Assembly: GCF_022761015.1 (NCBI RefSeq)
Contig: NZ_JAKWJQ010000003.1
Coordinates: 248,001-312,000, forward strand
DNA from: Humibacter sp. RRB41
GTDB lineage: Bacteria > Actinomycetota > Actinomycetes > Actinomycetales > Microbacteriaceae
Direction: 5' to 3'
DNA: 64,000 nucleotides
Below are positions 8,506-16,980 of the stretch, piece by piece. The notes beneath the pieces are model-generated. The model was not told the origin of the DNA, did no database searches, and worked only from the letters and a program-made list of their open reading frames with translations. Every line of letters begins with the position of its first letter. Position 1 is the stretch's first letter. The translations under genes were made by a program, and so were the position numbers.

Positions 8506-9252
8506 TTGAGCAGCAAGATCCTCGCCGTCATCCCGGCACGAGGCGGTTCGAAGGGACTGCCTGGCAAGAACCTGCTGCCGCTCGCGGGTGTTCCCTTGAT
8601 CGGCTACGCGATTGCCTGCGGCGAGGCGCTCCCGTCGGTTGCCCGCACCATCGTCACGACCGACGACCGGGGGATCGCGAACACGGCTCGGGCTCTCGGA
8701 GGTGATGTGCCGTTCATTCGCCCTGCAGAGCTGGCTCAAGACGACACACCGATGGCACCGGTCATCCAACACGCGCTCGCCGAGGTCGAACGCCAAGAGG
8801 GTGTGTCATACGACGGTGTGCTGCTACTCGACCCGACCAGTCCAGCGCGAGATCCGCATCATATCGACCAGGCGATTTTGCAGTTCGATGCACGGCCCGA
8901 CCTCGACGGCGTCGTCGCCGTGTCCGCACCGTTCTTCGACCCGCTCTGGGTCGGGATCGAAGAAGCCGAGGACGGAACCATGCGTCGCTTCTTTCCGGAG
9001 GCAGCGGGGGTTACGCGGCGACAGGGCAACCCGCGTCGGTACTTGCGTGTCAACGGTTCCTTCTATCTATGGCGTTCAGCGTTCGTCAGACGGCTGAAGT
9101 CCAACTGGCTTGACGAGGGAGTATTCGCCCCATTCGAGATTCCCGAGGCCGAGGCTTTCTCGATCGACGACGAATCCGAGTTCCGCATGATCGAGGCACT
9201 GGCGGCGGGCGGCTTCGTACGGCTTCCCGCCGTGCCAACGGAGGAAACTTGA
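8506..9252 (+). CDS. legF: CMP-nonulosonate cytidylyltransferase, LegF-like
   Basis: A 248-residue enzyme of the CMP-NeuAc synthetase family, expected to activate the nine-carbon acid with CTP. The CTP-binding motif ARGGSKGLPGKNLLPL lies at residues 11-26. Further family landmarks are the LLDPTSPARDPHHI segment and the C-terminal SIDDESEFRMIEAL, which in homologues carries metal-binding Asp residues. The start is TTG at 8506, two bases after the ptmF-like stop and preceded by AGAGAGG; the family N-terminus (ILAVIPARGG) excludes the longer open frame from 8251. Its stop overlaps the next gene by one base. The last enzyme of the cluster, it makes the donor for a glycosyltransferase that is not in this window. 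Confidence 0.9.
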   Translation: MSSKILAVIPARGGSKGLPGKNLLPLAGVPLIGYAIACGEALPSVARTIVTTDDRGIANTARALGGDVPFIRPAELAQDDTPMAPVIQHALAEVERQEGVSYDGVLLLDPTSPARDPHHIDQAILQFDARPDLDGVVAVSAPFFDPLWVGIEEAEDGTMRRFFPEAAGVTRRQGNPRRYLRVNGSFYLWRSAFVRRLKSNWLDEGVFAPFEIPEAEAFSIDDESEFRMIEALAAGGFVRLPAVPTEET

Positions 9253-10064
9253 TGACTGTCTCACGCCCATTGCGCGATCTCATGTCCCTCGATGGCCGAA
9301 CCGCGGTGGTGACCGGTGGTGCGGGCCCATTGGGGTCTGTGCTGTCCTCGACTCTCGCTGAATTGGGTGCTCGCGTCGTCGTCATCGATCTGGACGAGGG
9401 TGCGAGCCAGGCCACGGCGGATGCACTAGACGAGGTATTGGTTGGACCGCACCTCGGCATCGGTGCGAACCTCATGGAAGCCGGTGTGGCGTCGCGGATC
9501 GTCGACGAAGTCGAACGCGTCGCGGGTGGCTTGGACATCATCGTCAACAACGCTGCGTTCACCGGGACCAGTGGTGTGCCCGGATACGCGGTGCCGTTCG
9601 ACGAGCAGACTGACGAGGCATTCCTTTCAGCAGCCCAACTGAACTTGCTCGCGCCGTTCTCCCTCGTGAGGACGGCGCTTCCCCTGCTCCGAGCATCGAC
9701 GCACGGCTCCGTTGTCAACGTCAGTTCGATCTATGGGCTTGTGGGGCCGAACATGCGGCTCTATGACGGGACGTCGATGGGGAATCCCGCGGCGTACGGT
9801 GCCACCAAGGGCGGAATCGCCCAGCTCACGCGCTACCTGGCGACCGTCATGGCGCCGGGGGTACGCGTGAACGCGATCGCTCCTGGCGGTATTGCGCGCG
9901 GGCAAGATGAACAATTCGTACAGCGTTACGAGGCATTGACCCCCTTGGGCCGAATGGCCACCGAAGACGACATGCGTGGCGCCGTGGCGTGGCTGGCAAG
10001 CGACGCCGCAGGCTACGTCACGGGGCAGGTCATCGCGATCGATGGCGGCTGGACAGCCTGGTGA
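9252..10064 (+). CDS. ptmA: Short-chain dehydrogenase/reductase, PtmA-like
   Basis: A 270-residue classical SDR. The cofactor motif GGAGPLG is near residue 23, NNAA appears near residue 97, the catalytic Ser lies in NVSSIYG, and YGATKGG supplies Tyr and Lys. The C-terminus AIDGGWTAW is typical for the family. PtmA of Campylobacter, encoded beside legF, is an SDR of this type. Its exact reaction is not settled, although it is thought to act early in the pathway. The ATG at 9252 overlaps the legF stop (TGATG) and has GAGGA seven bases upstream. The gene ends 77 bp before the convergent stop of the polymerase-like gene; no strong terminator was found there. Confidence 0.8.
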   Translation: MTVSRPLRDLMSLDGRTAVVTGGAGPLGSVLSSTLAELGARVVVIDLDEGASQATADALDEVLVGPHLGIGANLMEAGVASRIVDEVERVAGGLDIIVNNAAFTGTSGVPGYAVPFDEQTDEAFLSAAQLNLLAPFSLVRTALPLLRASTHGSVVNVSSIYGLVGPNMRLYDGTSMGNPAAYGATKGGIAQLTRYLATVMAPGVRVNAIAPGGIARGQDEQFVQRYEALTPLGRMATEDDMRGAVAWLASDAAGYVTGQVIAIDGGWTAW

Positions 10065-10141
10065 TTCCGCGCGGTCCGCTGTCGTTCACCAGCGCGATTT
10101 CTTGGGCTTCGCGGTCTTAGATTCACGCACTTGCGGAGTCT

Positions 10142-11479
10142 CTAGCCTGCATCGGTCGGCTCCGGCGCCGCCGGCAGCGCCTGCCGCCACGACATGCCCT
10201 GCGACGCCTTCACCGTGCAGATGACCAGCAGCATCCAGCCGCCGTCGTAGAGAATCGTGCTCTCGGCCATCGCCGTGCCGATCAGTGCGATGAGCACGAG
10301 CGGCGGCCAGGCGTAGATGACGCTGCGCTTGTTGGAACCGAGCAGCCAGGATCGGAACATCGCGAGCCCGAGCAGCAGCAGGAAGAGCAGGAATCCGACG
10401 AGGCCGACCTGCAGCCAGACATCCAGGAACGCGTTCAAGCCGTTGGCGTGCGGAGCGCCGGTCGCCGCGTTGATGAGCGAATAGGGCGGCAGGGAGCCTC
10501 GCCAGAAGCCGATCCAGCCCCAGCCGAGCAATGGGTTCGTCGGAATGAGGTGCCAGATCTGGATCCACACGTCGTACCGCACCGTGATCACGCTCTCGCC
10601 GTGCAGCAGGTCGATGATGGGTGCCCTGAAGATGAAGGCGAGAACGGCGACCGCAGTCGAGAAGACGCCGAGCACGATCTGCACGTAGAAACGCCAGCGC
10701 TCGCTGCGGATGTGTCTGAGCCCGAACAGCGCAGCGCTCGCCAGCACCACGATGACGAGCATGATCGCGATGACGGGAGAGCTGGAGAACACCAGGCACA
10801 GGGCCGCCACCAGCACCGAGAACGATGCCATAAGCAGTGACACCGACTTCGTGCGCCATTCGATGATGAACGTCACAGCTGCGATGAGTGCGACGAGCCC
10901 CAGCTGGTTGCGACTTCCGAAGAGTCCGGAGATGGGTCCGCCGTGCGCGAGGTTGCCGGCGATGCCCAGGAACTTGATCGGCATGTCGATCAGCAGCCCG
11001 CTCAGAACCTCGAGGGCGAGGGATGCCGTGAGCAGCACCCGCAGAACGTCGCCGATCACGCGCACGATCTGGATCGCATCCCGCACCAGCGCCAGATAGA
11101 CAGCCAGGAACGCGAACAGCACCTGGTACAGCACGGCGGCGAGGGTCGCCCACTGGTAGACGCTCCAGATGACGGACACGGCGCACCAGCCGACGAACAG
11201 CAACAGCGACACCGGCAGCAGTCCGTGCCACTCGATGGCGGGCCAGTGCGCGATGAAGGAGCCGGCCGCGAGCACGACGAGTGCGCCGAGCACGCCGATG
11301 AGGCCGGGCCATCCGATGACGTCGCGAATGGCGGTCGTCAGGAAAGCGACACCCACGATGCACAGCGACAGCGCACGGGAGAACTTGGCCGACTCGAACA
11401 GTGCGCGCGTCAACGCGAACCATTGCGGCACGCGTCGCGGTTGAGCCATGCGGATGTCTGACCCCTCGTCGGTGTTCAC
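10142..11479 (-). CDS. O-antigen polymerase/ligase-like membrane protein (Wzy_C type)
   Basis: A protein of about 445 residues with ten or more hydrophobic segments. A large polar loop before the last helices carries the pattern NPLLGWGWIGFW...GAPHANGLNAFLDVWLQVGLVGF, the Wzy_C/O-antigen ligase signature. Such proteins polymerise repeat units or attach glycans to a membrane or wall acceptor. GTG 11479 is chosen because GGAG lies five bases upstream; ATG 11449 (MAQPRRVPQ) is an in-frame alternative. The long open frame extending to 12895 is not one gene: its first half is a shadow of the next gene. It is a distant paralogue of the neighbour at 11614-12960, with which it shares the same C-terminal motif, and sits next to the legionaminic cluster. 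Confidence 0.8.
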   Translation of the reverse strand: MNTDEGSDIRMAQPRRVPQWFALTRALFESAKFSRALSLCIVGVAFLTTAIRDVIGWPGLIGVLGALVVLAAGSFIAHWPAIEWHGLLPVSLLLFVGWCAVSVIWSVYQWATLAAVLYQVLFAFLAVYLALVRDAIQIVRVIGDVLRVLLTASLALEVLSGLLIDMPIKFLGIAGNLAHGGPISGLFGSRNQLGLVALIAAVTFIIEWRTKSVSLLMASFSVLVAALCLVFSSSPVIAIMLVIVVLASAALFGLRHIRSERWRFYVQIVLGVFSTAVAVLAFIFRAPIIDLLHGESVITVRYDVWIQIWHLIPTNPLLGWGWIGFWRGSLPPYSLINAATGAPHANGLNAFLDVWLQVGLVGFLLFLLLLGLAMFRSWLLGSNKRSVIYAWPPLVLIALIGTAMAESTILYDGGWMLLVICTVKASQGMSWRQALPAAPEPTDAG

Positions 11480-11519
11480 GGGCGCTCCAAGTTTATGGTG
11501 CGGCCGGTCTGCGTTCCGC

Positions 11520-11604
11520 GGGTTGAGGAGCTCCGCGTAGCGGCGCGTCTCGAAACCCCGGCGCCGGGTTTCGAGACGCGCGCCTGCGGCGTGCTCCTCA
11601 ACCC
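11520..11604. repeat. Long palindromic intergenic repeat, copy A
   Basis: An 85 bp near-palindrome between the two polymerase-like genes. The outer arms are GGGTTGAGGAG (11520-11530) and its complement (11594-11604). The inner arms are a perfect 16 bp pair, GCGCGTCTCGAAACCC (11543-11558) and its complement (11566-11581), around a 7 nt loop. A related element lies at 15632-15746. It could act as a transcription terminator or be a mobile REP-like element. Confidence 0.85.
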
Positions 11605-11613
11605 ACGAGGTGC

Positions 11614-12960
11614 CTACGGGCGGTCGACCTTCGTCTTGATGCTGAACGCGACGAGCAGGGCGAAGCCCGCCTCGATGAGCATGCGGCTCTCGGTGACCGA
11701 TTGCGCGATCGCGGCGGCCATCATCAGCAACGGAAGCAGCGTGATCGCCGTGTAGCGCACATCCGATCGCACGACGCCTGCTGAATCGAACGGCGCTCGG
11801 TCGACAGCCATGAACCAGGTGCGACCGAATGTGGAGAGCACGAGCAGCGCGAAGAACACGAGACCGACGATGCCGATCTGCAGCCAGACATCCAGATACG
11901 CGTTGTGCGCCTGCAGGTACTCGACCTTGTTGCGGATGGCCAGTCCCTTGAACGGCTCGACCCACGGTGCCCAGTAGCTGACCCAGCCCCATCCGAAGGC
12001 CGGCTTCTGCTGTGCCAGCTGGATGACCTTGTCCCAGATATCGGTGCGCCCGGTGAGATCGGAACTCTTGCCCAGCAGGGCGGTGAGGTTGCTCCAGAAC
12101 AGCACGACGGATGCCACGCCCACCACGAGCACGGCCACCGCCGTCGCGTAGACAGGCACCCGCTTGCTCTGCGGTACCGCGCGTCCCCACAGGGCGAACA
12201 GCAGCACCACGATCACGACCGCGAGCGCGGCGATCACCGTGGACGACCGCGTGAGCAGGAACGTGATGCCGGCCAGTGCGAGCCACACGATGCCGGCGGT
12301 GCGGTTGACGACGCGGTCGGCGAGCTGGATGCCGAACACGATGATCGCGAACAGCGTGATCATGCCGAGGATGTCGCTGTTGCCGACGATGCCCTGGATC
12401 TTGCCTCCATGGAACAGCAGGTCCCGGCTCCAGTAGAAGGCGTCGGGCAGCTTGCCTGACGGGTACTGGTACGTCGTGAAGAACGGCAGCAGTGGCTTGC
12501 GCACGAAGATCGAGACGATCAGCTCGAAGAGGAGCGACAAGACGATGATCCATCGGAACGCGGCGCCGAGCGCGCGGAGGATCTGCTGCCAGGTCAGGCA
12601 GAGCGCGAAGAACGCGCCGGCGGTCGCGGTGGCCAGTTGCGCCACGACGCCGATCACGCTCTCGGCGCGGTAGGCGGACCAGGCGATCGAGACGACACAG
12701 AGCAGCAGGAAGAGCAGCAACGTCTTCGGCCACTTGCGAATCGGCACGCGCGGCCTGGTGCGCACCAGGAACACGATGCTGACGACCAGGCAGAGGAACA
12801 CGACGATTCCCCAGCCGTACCAGCTGATGCTGTTGCGCCAGAAGTCGCCCGCGAACAGCGTGAACAACATGAATCCGGCGAACGCCAGCTTCCAACCCTG
12901 GCCGGAGGGAACGGTGAGCGGCGTCTTCGCCGGCCGGGTCTCGAGGCTCATGAGACTCAC
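11614..12960 (-). CDS. O-antigen polymerase/ligase-like membrane protein (Wzy_C type), second copy
   Basis: A 448-residue protein with about ten to twelve membrane helices. The Wzy_C region near residue 330 contains KPAFGWGWVSYW and, further on, AHNAYLDVWLQIGIVGL, which match the motif of the neighbouring gene almost position for position. Like that gene it probably joins or transfers glycan units outside the membrane. The GTG at 12960 is taken as start (AGGG about nine bases upstream); the ATG at 12951, three codons in, is possible. The two paralogues are separated by the palindromic repeat at 11520-11604, so they may be transcribed separately. No initiating glycosyltransferase or flippase is visible beside them. 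Confidence 0.8.
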   Translation of the reverse strand: MSLMSLETRPAKTPLTVPSGQGWKLAFAGFMLFTLFAGDFWRNSISWYGWGIVVFLCLVVSIVFLVRTRPRVPIRKWPKTLLLFLLLCVVSIAWSAYRAESVIGVVAQLATATAGAFFALCLTWQQILRALGAAFRWIIVLSLLFELIVSIFVRKPLLPFFTTYQYPSGKLPDAFYWSRDLLFHGGKIQGIVGNSDILGMITLFAIIVFGIQLADRVVNRTAGIVWLALAGITFLLTRSSTVIAALAVVIVVLLFALWGRAVPQSKRVPVYATAVAVLVVGVASVVLFWSNLTALLGKSSDLTGRTDIWDKVIQLAQQKPAFGWGWVSYWAPWVEPFKGLAIRNKVEYLQAHNAYLDVWLQIGIVGLVFFALLVLSTFGRTWFMAVDRAPFDSAGVVRSDVRYTAITLLPLLMMAAAIAQSVTESRMLIEAGFALLVAFSIKTKVDRP

Positions 12961-12980
12961 TGTAATGGCCCTCGATTGTG

Positions 12981-13010
12981 CTCCCTGAGCGAGCGAAGCG
13001 AGTCGAAGGG
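12981..13010. repeat. Short CCCT...AGGG intergenic repeat motif
   Basis: The segment contains GAGCGAGCGAAGCGAG between CCCT and AGGG and is partly self-complementary. It lies between the acyl-CoA dehydrogenase stop and the start of the polymerase-like gene, both on the minus strand, and may be a weak terminator. Only one copy was seen in the window. Confidence 0.4.
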
Positions 13011-13021
13011 CCGAACGCCGA

Positions 13022-14200
13022 CTACACGAATGCGGCGACGCCGGTGATCGCGCGGCCCACGATGAGGGTGTTCATCTCGCGGGTGCCCTCGTACGAGTAG
13101 ACGGCTTCCGCGTCGTTGAAGAACCGGGTGACGTCGTAGTCCAGCACGATGCCGTTTCCGCCGAAGATCTCGCGGGCCCATGCAACGGTCTCGCGCATGC
13201 GGGAGGTGGTGAACGCCTTCGCGAGGGCGGAGTGCTCGTCGCGCTGGGTGCCGGCGTCGAGCATCCGTGACACCTGCACGACGATGCCGAGGGATGCCGT
13301 GATATTGCCCAGCGACTTCGCCAGCAGATCCTGTACGAGCTGATGCGACGCGATCGGCTTGCCGAACTGGATGCGCTCCGCCGCGTACTTCACGGCCGCC
13401 TCGTACGCACCGACGGCGACGCCGACCGCGGCCCACGCCACCTCGGCGCGGGTGGCGCGCAGCACCTTCGCGGTGTCGCGGAACGAGTTCGCGTTCTGCA
13501 ACCGCAACGACTCGGGGACGCGCACGTTCTCGAGCGTGATGTCCGCGTTCTGCACGGCACGCAGCGCCTGCTTGCCCTCGATCTTCGTCGCGGTGTAGCC
13601 GGACGTCTCGGTGGGCACGATGAACCCCTTGACCTGGCCGTCGGCGACATCCTTCGCCCAGATGATGGTGATGTCGCTGAACGTGGCGTTGCCGATCCAG
13701 CGCTTCGAGCCGTTGATGACCCACTCGTCGCCCTGGCGCTCCGCTGTGGTGCGCAGACCCTGTGCCGAGTCGGAACCGGAGAGCGGCTCGGTGAGCCCGA
13801 ACGCTCCGATGATCTCGCCGGAGGCCAGCTTCGGCAGCCACTCATCCCGCTGCGCCTGCGATCCGCAGGCGCTGACGGCGCCTGCGGCGAGTCCGTTCTG
13901 CACGCCGACGTACGTGGCGACGGATGCGTCGACGCGCGCGAGTTCCAACGCCACGAACCCGCGGAACACGGCCGAATTCGGGAACGGCTTCGTCTCATCC
14001 CAGGCGAAGGCCGCCACCCCGAGTCGGTGCAGCTCGGGGATGACCTGCTTCGGGAACTCCGCACGCTCCCAGTACTCGTTCGCGATCGGCTTCACCTCGG
14101 TCTCGAGGTAGGAGCGCAGCGCTGCGATCGCGTCCTTCTCCTGGTCGGTGAGCTCGTTTTCGAACCCGTAGAAGTCCGCCGCGAGAGGCTCGAATGCCAT
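13022..14200 (-). CDS. Acyl-CoA dehydrogenase, glutaryl-CoA dehydrogenase-like
   Basis: A 392-residue flavoenzyme that oxidises an acyl-CoA and passes electrons to ETF. It shows the FAD/substrate segments GAFGLTEPLSGSDSAQ (about residue 130) and WVINGSKRWIGNA, and the C-terminal YSYEGTREMNTLIVGRAITG. The last motif, with Glu in YEGT, is the position of the catalytic base in the glutaryl-CoA dehydrogenase branch, so a glutaryl-CoA-like substrate is favoured. The ATG at 14200 has GGAG five bases upstream. The open frame continues to 14590, but that part is Arg/Ser-rich and overlaps manA on the other strand. It is divergent from manA with 113 bp between starts and unrelated in function to its neighbours. 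Confidence 0.88.
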   Translation of the reverse strand: MAFEPLAADFYGFENELTDQEKDAIAALRSYLETEVKPIANEYWERAEFPKQVIPELHRLGVAAFAWDETKPFPNSAVFRGFVALELARVDASVATYVGVQNGLAAGAVSACGSQAQRDEWLPKLASGEIIGAFGLTEPLSGSDSAQGLRTTAERQGDEWVINGSKRWIGNATFSDITIIWAKDVADGQVKGFIVPTETSGYTATKIEGKQALRAVQNADITLENVRVPESLRLQNANSFRDTAKVLRATRAEVAWAAVGVAVGAYEAAVKYAAERIQFGKPIASHQLVQDLLAKSLGNITASLGIVVQVSRMLDAGTQRDEHSALAKAFTTSRMRETVAWAREIFGGNGIVLDYDVTRFFNDAEAVYSYEGTREMNTLIVGRAITGVAAFV

Positions 14201-14278
14201 GACTGCTCCATTGCTAGATAGGGGTTTGCAAGACTCGGCCAGCCTAGGCAGCGGCATCCGGGCGCCCAAGGCGATTGG

Positions 14279-14284
14279 TACTCT
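14279..14284 (+). promoter_or_regulatory. -10 element for manA
   Basis: TACTCT fits the actinobacterial TANNNT pattern and would start a transcript near 14290. This leaves a leader of about 24 nt holding the purine-rich AAAGGGCGGG ribosome site of manA. Confidence 0.4.
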
Positions 14285-14313
14285 GCGACTACCAGAAGAA
14301 AGGGCGGGTGCGG

Positions 14314-15609
14314 ATGTTTGTGCGCATCGACAACGCCCCTCGCGACTACGCGTGGGGATCCTTGCACGGCATCGCAGACCTGCTCGGCAGAGAGGCGTCC
14401 GGCAGGCCGGAGGCGGAGCTGTGGCTCGGCGCGCATCCCGGATCGCCGAGCGTTCTCGTGCATCCGGTCGGCGAGGCGACGACGCTGGCCGCGCTGATCT
14501 CGGACGACCCGGGAACGACGCTCGGACACGAGTGGCTCGACTTCGAGCGCGATGTCGAGGAACGGGCAGAGGCGATCGAACGCGGCTCACTGGATGCTCC
14601 AGCCGTCGGGGGCGCGGAGCGCGCGCCCCATCTCGGATATCTGCTGAAGGTGCTGTCGGCAGCCGCGCCGCTGTCGATCCAGGCGCACCCCTCGTCGGAG
14701 CAGGCGCTTGCCGGGTTCGATCGCGAGAATGCGCTGGGCGTTCCGCTGGACTCGCCGGAGCGCAACTACAAAGATCCGTTCCACAAGCCGGAGCTCATCT
14801 ATCCGGTCACGCCGTTCGACGCGCTGTGCGGGTTCCGGTCGGTGTCCGCGTCGCTCGCGGCGATCGACAAACTGATCGTGGTCGGCCGCGCCGAGGCGTT
14901 GCCGCGCGACGAGATCGAGGTGCTGCGAGGCATCCTGGCCAGTGGCGACGACGAGGAGTCCGCGCTGCGTGCCGGCGTCGGTCTGCTGCTCGGCGGGGGA
15001 GAGGCCGCCGAGGAGATCGTGCAGCAGGCGACCGAGATCGCCCGCTCGTCGAGTGGGATCGCGCTCCCCGAGTTCGACGTGGTTCGGCTGCTAGCGGATG
15101 CCTACCCCGGTGATCCGGGAGTGGTGCTCGCTCTGCTGCTGAACCGGGTCGCGTTGAAGCCGGGCGAGGTGCTCTACCTGCCGGCCGGAAACATCCATGC
15201 CTATCTCTCCGGAACCGGGATCGAGCTCATGGCGGCGTCGGACAACGTTCTGCGCGGAGGCCTCACGCCGAAGCACATCGACGTGCCGGAACTGCTGCGC
15301 GTGCTGGACTTCGCGCCGGTGTCGGTCCCGTTGCTCGCGCCGTCTCGGGTGGGCGCGGTCGAGCTGTTCGAGCCCGACGTGCCCGACTTCCGGCTGGCGC
15401 ACGTGACAGCGGATGCCTCGCTCGAGCCCTCGGGACCGGCGATCGTGCTGTGCACGGCCGGGACGGCATCCGTGCGGGGTGCTCTCGGCGACATCGAGCT
15501 CGAGCGCGGCCAGGCGTGCTTCGTCACGCCGGACGAGGGCGGCCTGCATCTCACCCTCTCCGAGGGCGCGACCCTCTTCGCCGCCATGCCGAACCTGCTG
15601 CCCGAGTAG
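14314..15609 (+). CDS. manA: Type I mannose-6-phosphate isomerase
   Basis: A 431-residue cupin enzyme that interconverts fructose-6-phosphate and mannose-6-phosphate, feeding GDP-mannose and surface glycans. Zinc-site motifs are visible: SIQAHPSSEQA (about residue 118), KPELIYPVTPFDALCGF, and LPAGNIHAYLSGTGIELMAASDNVLRGGLTPKH, which holds the His and catalytic Arg of the family. Length and order are normal for the actinobacterial enzyme. The ATG at 14314 is preferred over an in-frame upstream codon at 14275 because of AAAGGGCGGG just before it and the family N-terminus FVRIDNAPRDYAWGS. manA close to whiB2 and sahH is a conserved arrangement in actinobacteria. Confidence 0.93.
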   Translation: MFVRIDNAPRDYAWGSLHGIADLLGREASGRPEAELWLGAHPGSPSVLVHPVGEATTLAALISDDPGTTLGHEWLDFERDVEERAEAIERGSLDAPAVGGAERAPHLGYLLKVLSAAAPLSIQAHPSSEQALAGFDRENALGVPLDSPERNYKDPFHKPELIYPVTPFDALCGFRSVSASLAAIDKLIVVGRAEALPRDEIEVLRGILASGDDEESALRAGVGLLLGGGEAAEEIVQQATEIARSSSGIALPEFDVVRLLADAYPGDPGVVLALLLNRVALKPGEVLYLPAGNIHAYLSGTGIELMAASDNVLRGGLTPKHIDVPELLRVLDFAPVSVPLLAPSRVGAVELFEPDVPDFRLAHVTADASLEPSGPAIVLCTAGTASVRGALGDIELERGQACFVTPDEGGLHLTLSEGATLFAAMPNLLPE

Positions 15610-15631
15610 CCCTCCGAACTGCCACGCTCCC

Positions 15632-15746
15632 TCGTGGGTTGAGGAGCACGCGGTACCACCGCGCGCGTCTCGAAACCCGCGCTACGGCATTCAGACGCGA
15701 GACAGGTTTCGAGACGCGCGCCTTCGGCGTGCTCCTCAACCCACGA
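15632..15746. repeat. Long palindromic intergenic repeat, copy B
   Basis: A 115 bp palindrome between manA and galE. The outer arms are a perfect 19 bp pair (15632-15650 and 15728-15746, reading TCGTGGGTTGAGGAGCACG). The inner arms are a perfect 16 bp pair (15662-15677 and 15705-15720, CGCGCGTCTCGAAACC). A 27 nt centre remains. It shares the GGGTTGAGGAG and GCGCGTCTCGAAACC blocks with 11520-11604. Confidence 0.88.
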
Positions 15747-15768
15747 CAGGGACGATCCACACTGACGA

Positions 15769-15774
15769 TAGGTT
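15769..15774 (+). promoter_or_regulatory. -10 element of galE (leaderless)
   Basis: TAGGTT lies seven bases before the galE ATG and no Shine-Dalgarno is seen, so the mRNA probably starts at or next to the start codon. Confidence 0.45.
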
Positions 15775-15781
15775 GGATGCC

Positions 15782-16762
15782 ATGTCTTGGTTGGTGACCG
15801 GCGGGGCCGGCTATATCGGATCCCACGTCGTGCGCGCGTTCGGCGAGGCGGGCATCGACACCGTCGTCATCGACGACCTGTCGAGCGGACACGAGTCGTT
15901 CGTGCAGGCGGGAGAGCCCTTCGTTCACGGGACCATCCTCGACGGCGAGCTGCTCGCGCGCACGTTCGCTGAGCATCCGATCACGGGTGTGATGCACATC
16001 GCCGGCTACAAGTACGCGGGCGTCTCGGTGCGGCGACCGCTGCACACGTACGAGCAGAACGTGACAGGCACGGCGACGCTGCTGGCCGCGATGGAGGATG
16101 CCGGCATCGGCACCATCGTGTTCTCCTCCAGTGCCGCGGTGTACGGAACTCCCGACGTCGACCTCGTGACGGAAGACACCCCGAAGGCGCCAGAGTCGCC
16201 ATATGGCGAGTCGAAGCTGATCGGCGAATGGCTGCTGCGCGATCAGGGGATCGCCAAGGGCTTCCGGCATTCGAGCCTGCGGTACTTCAACGTCGTGGGA
16301 TCTGGATACGACGCCCTCTACGACACGAGCCCCCACAACCTGTTCCCGCTTGTGTTCGACGCCCTGCTCGACGGACGCACCCCGCGCATCAACGGCGATG
16401 ACTACCCGACGCCGGATGGCACGTGCGTGCGCGACTACGTGCACGTCTCCGATCTGGCGCACTCGCACGTGGTCGCCGCCCAGCGTCTCGAGGCGGATCA
16501 CGCGCTCGAGTCCGCATACAACCTGGGCAGCGGCGACGGCGTCTCCGTTGGCCAGATCATGTCGACCGTCGCCGAGGTGACGGGCATCGACTTCACGCCC
16601 GAGATCGCGGCGCGACGACCGGGGGACCCGGCCCGCATCGTCGCATCGGGAGAACTCGCCGCCCGCGACCTCGACTGGAAGATGCGCCACAGCCTGACCG
16701 ACATGGTGGCCAGCGCTTGGCGCGCCAGGCAGGCATCCGTCGAGACCCCGCCGGTCGACTAG
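15782..16762 (+). CDS. galE: UDP-glucose 4-epimerase
   Basis: A 326-residue extended SDR that interconverts UDP-glucose and UDP-galactose. It starts with the NAD motif TGGAGYIGSHVV (residues 6-17), has the VIDDLSSGH segment, SSSAAVYG, and the active-site YGESK. Later landmarks are RYFNVVGSGYD and GDDYPTPDGTCVRDYVHVSDLA, both diagnostic of GalE. The ATG at 15782 is the family start; the open frame from 15413 is a shadow of manA and the repeat. It is separated from manA by the large palindrome, so it is likely transcribed from its own promoter. It supplies UDP-galactose for surface glycans or uses galactose. Confidence 0.93.
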   Translation: MSWLVTGGAGYIGSHVVRAFGEAGIDTVVIDDLSSGHESFVQAGEPFVHGTILDGELLARTFAEHPITGVMHIAGYKYAGVSVRRPLHTYEQNVTGTATLLAAMEDAGIGTIVFSSSAAVYGTPDVDLVTEDTPKAPESPYGESKLIGEWLLRDQGIAKGFRHSSLRYFNVVGSGYDALYDTSPHNLFPLVFDALLDGRTPRINGDDYPTPDGTCVRDYVHVSDLAHSHVVAAQRLEADHALESAYNLGSGDGVSVGQIMSTVAEVTGIDFTPEIAARRPGDPARIVASGELAARDLDWKMRHSLTDMVASAWRARQASVETPPVD

Positions 16763-16980
16763 CGTCCCCACCGCTGGTTGATCAGCGGGAAAAGTACTCG
16801 ACCAGCGAAGGCCAACCGACGCCCCGAACCCCGCGGTCGGGCGTGTCGCGACCCCCGGCGGCCGCGATCCGCGCCATGGTGCGGCGCTCGCGTCTCGACG
16901 ACACCGGCGGAGAAATCGTTGTGTGTTTCTCGGCGCGTCGCGAACCCTCCAGCGCGAGTTGAGGCTTTACGATTTGCGAC

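Noticed and set aside
10142-12895. 917-codon single frame over both polymerase-like genes
   Set aside because: The first half is an Arg/His-rich shadow of the gene at 11614-12960; only the second half is a real protein.
15413-15781. Fusion of a 123-codon extension to GalE
   Set aside because: The extension covers the end of manA in another frame and the palindromic repeat; the NAD-binding N-terminus begins at 15782.
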